Part shown: positions 29,149 to 29,751 of the stretch, one piece after another
Layout of the letters: each line of letters opens with the position of its first letter
How positions within the stretch are numbered: the stretch's first letter is position 1
Translations under genes and position numbers: made by a program
The notes under the pieces: generated by a model
The model's input: the letters and a program-made list of their open reading frames with translations, nothing else
Told to the model about the DNA's origin: nothing
Database searches by the model: none
DNA from: a virus
Virus record (IMG/VR): IMGVR_UViG_3300036791_000914
Coordinates: 1 to 29,751 of that record
DNA: 29,751 nt
Direction: 5' to 3' (one strand)

Positions 29149-29751
29149 TCAGCCCCAGGCCCAGCTCGCCGGCGCACCGTTCGTCGCAACCTTCGGTGCC
29201 GGCTTCCAACGTGCAGCGGTCCGGCCCGACATCGCCACATACCGCAGCGCATCCGGTAAATGGTCGCGGTCTTTGACGATTCGTCCGGTGATGTCGCGAT
29301 GATAGAACCGCAAATCTTCCAGCAGCTTCGTACAAGTCCGGAAGATCTTCAGCTTGCCGGAAGCCATGCGCTGATAGACGCGCAAGACGCCGGCATCGAC
29401 CGAATTGTCGGCTAAGGCCAGCTTCAAGCCCAGCGCCTCGTATTCGACCAGTAAGCTTCGCCCATCGACCTGCGACCGCTGTTTTGCCGCAGGATCGATG
29501 CAGCCTGGAATCCAGTCGCCAGCGGCCTTGATCGCCGAAACGTGAACGTCGGGCGGCGCTTGTTCGCGTTGATAATCACGATATACGAAGTCCTGGTCGT
29601 TCTCGAGGTCGAAGGCCATCCACACCGCGGCCGTCCAGTTCCAGCCGATATCCAGGCCGAAGGCGCGCTTGAAGTGCGCTGGAACCGGAAACGGGTCGCA
29701 CATATAATCGCCTTGCGCCAGCGGATAGACCGCGCCATGTCCCAGCGACGG
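29149..29751 (-). CDS. terL: Terminase large subunit, C-terminal nuclease part (partial)
   Basis: The frame is open through the right edge, so the last 200 residues are seen. The edge begins SLGHGAVYPL, typical of the region joining ATPase and nuclease domains. The nuclease (RNase-H-like) domain shows FGLDIGWNWTA (first catalytic Asp), GCIDPAAKQRS (second region) and HLPDALRYVAMSG (last Asp). The ATPase domain with Walker motifs would lie outside the window. The protein packages DNA into the prohead through the portal and cuts at the end of packaging. An internal ATG (29701-29703) should not be taken as the start. Confidence 0.9.
   Translation of the reverse strand, partial: PSLGHGAVYPLAQGDYMCDPFPVPAHFKRAFGLDIGWNWTAAVWMAFDLENDQDFVYRDYQREQAPPDVHVSAIKAAGDWIPGCIDPAAKQRSQVDGRSLLVEYEALGLKLALADNSVDAGVLRVYQRMASGKLKIFRTCTKLLEDLRFYHRDITGRIVKDRDHLPDALRYVAMSGRTAARWKPAPKVATNGAPASWAWG

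Overview
The window reads as most of the genome of a temperate, short-tailed (podovirus-type) phage whose virion genes follow the P22 order. Almost every gene is on the minus strand. In transcription order, from the right edge leftwards, they are: large terminase (C-terminal part, cut by the right edge), five small genes, two exported-looking carbohydrate-active proteins, portal, scaffold, coat, a terminator, a P22 gp4-like connector, a gp10-like DNA-stabilisation protein, fibre-type proteins, a GNAT-fold protein at the P22 gp14 position, and three ejection-type proteins at the gp7/gp20/gp16 positions. A DNA-recombination block (PD-(D/E)XK exonuclease, coiled-coil protein, single-strand-annealing-like protein) and an integration block (excisionase-like protein, small basic protein, tyrosine integrase) follow.

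The host is inferred. GC content is moderately high. The IPT/TIG domain of the fibre protein and the chitobiase-like repeats plus clan GH-A barrel of the 687-residue protein resemble proteins that are very common in Acidobacteriota, so a soil acidobacterium is my best guess. This rests on family resemblance only.

The left end carries the 3' half of a tRNA-Leu(UAG) gene (471-535) with no 5' half. It lies 11 bp beyond the integrase stop codon and is flanked on both sides by the same composite repeat, TTGTCC-N5-TTGTCCATATTT (366-388 and 605-627). A core with arm-type sites on both sides is the layout of an intact attP, not of attL or attR. The window is therefore best read as an unintegrated or circular phage sequence. 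The gene cut by the left edge is then also phage, and the rest of the terminase, the small terminase and any replication genes would lie outside the window.

Three genes or operons run against the main direction. A two-gene plus-strand operon (6173-6581) diverges from the recombination block. An Xre-type repressor-like gene (16898-17242) sits inside the structural operon, and an FkbM-type methyltransferase (11968-12720) sits inside the tail block. A ribbon-helix-helix-like gene (2819-3145) diverges from the excisionase/integrase operon. Two promoters, upstream of the coiled-coil gene and upstream of the 5867-6094 gene, share a 26-bp element centred on the palindrome CGAAGCGCTTCG; the second has an additional imperfect copy 22 bp away. 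These are the best candidates for repressor operators.

No recognisable endolysin, helicase, primase or polymerase is in the window.
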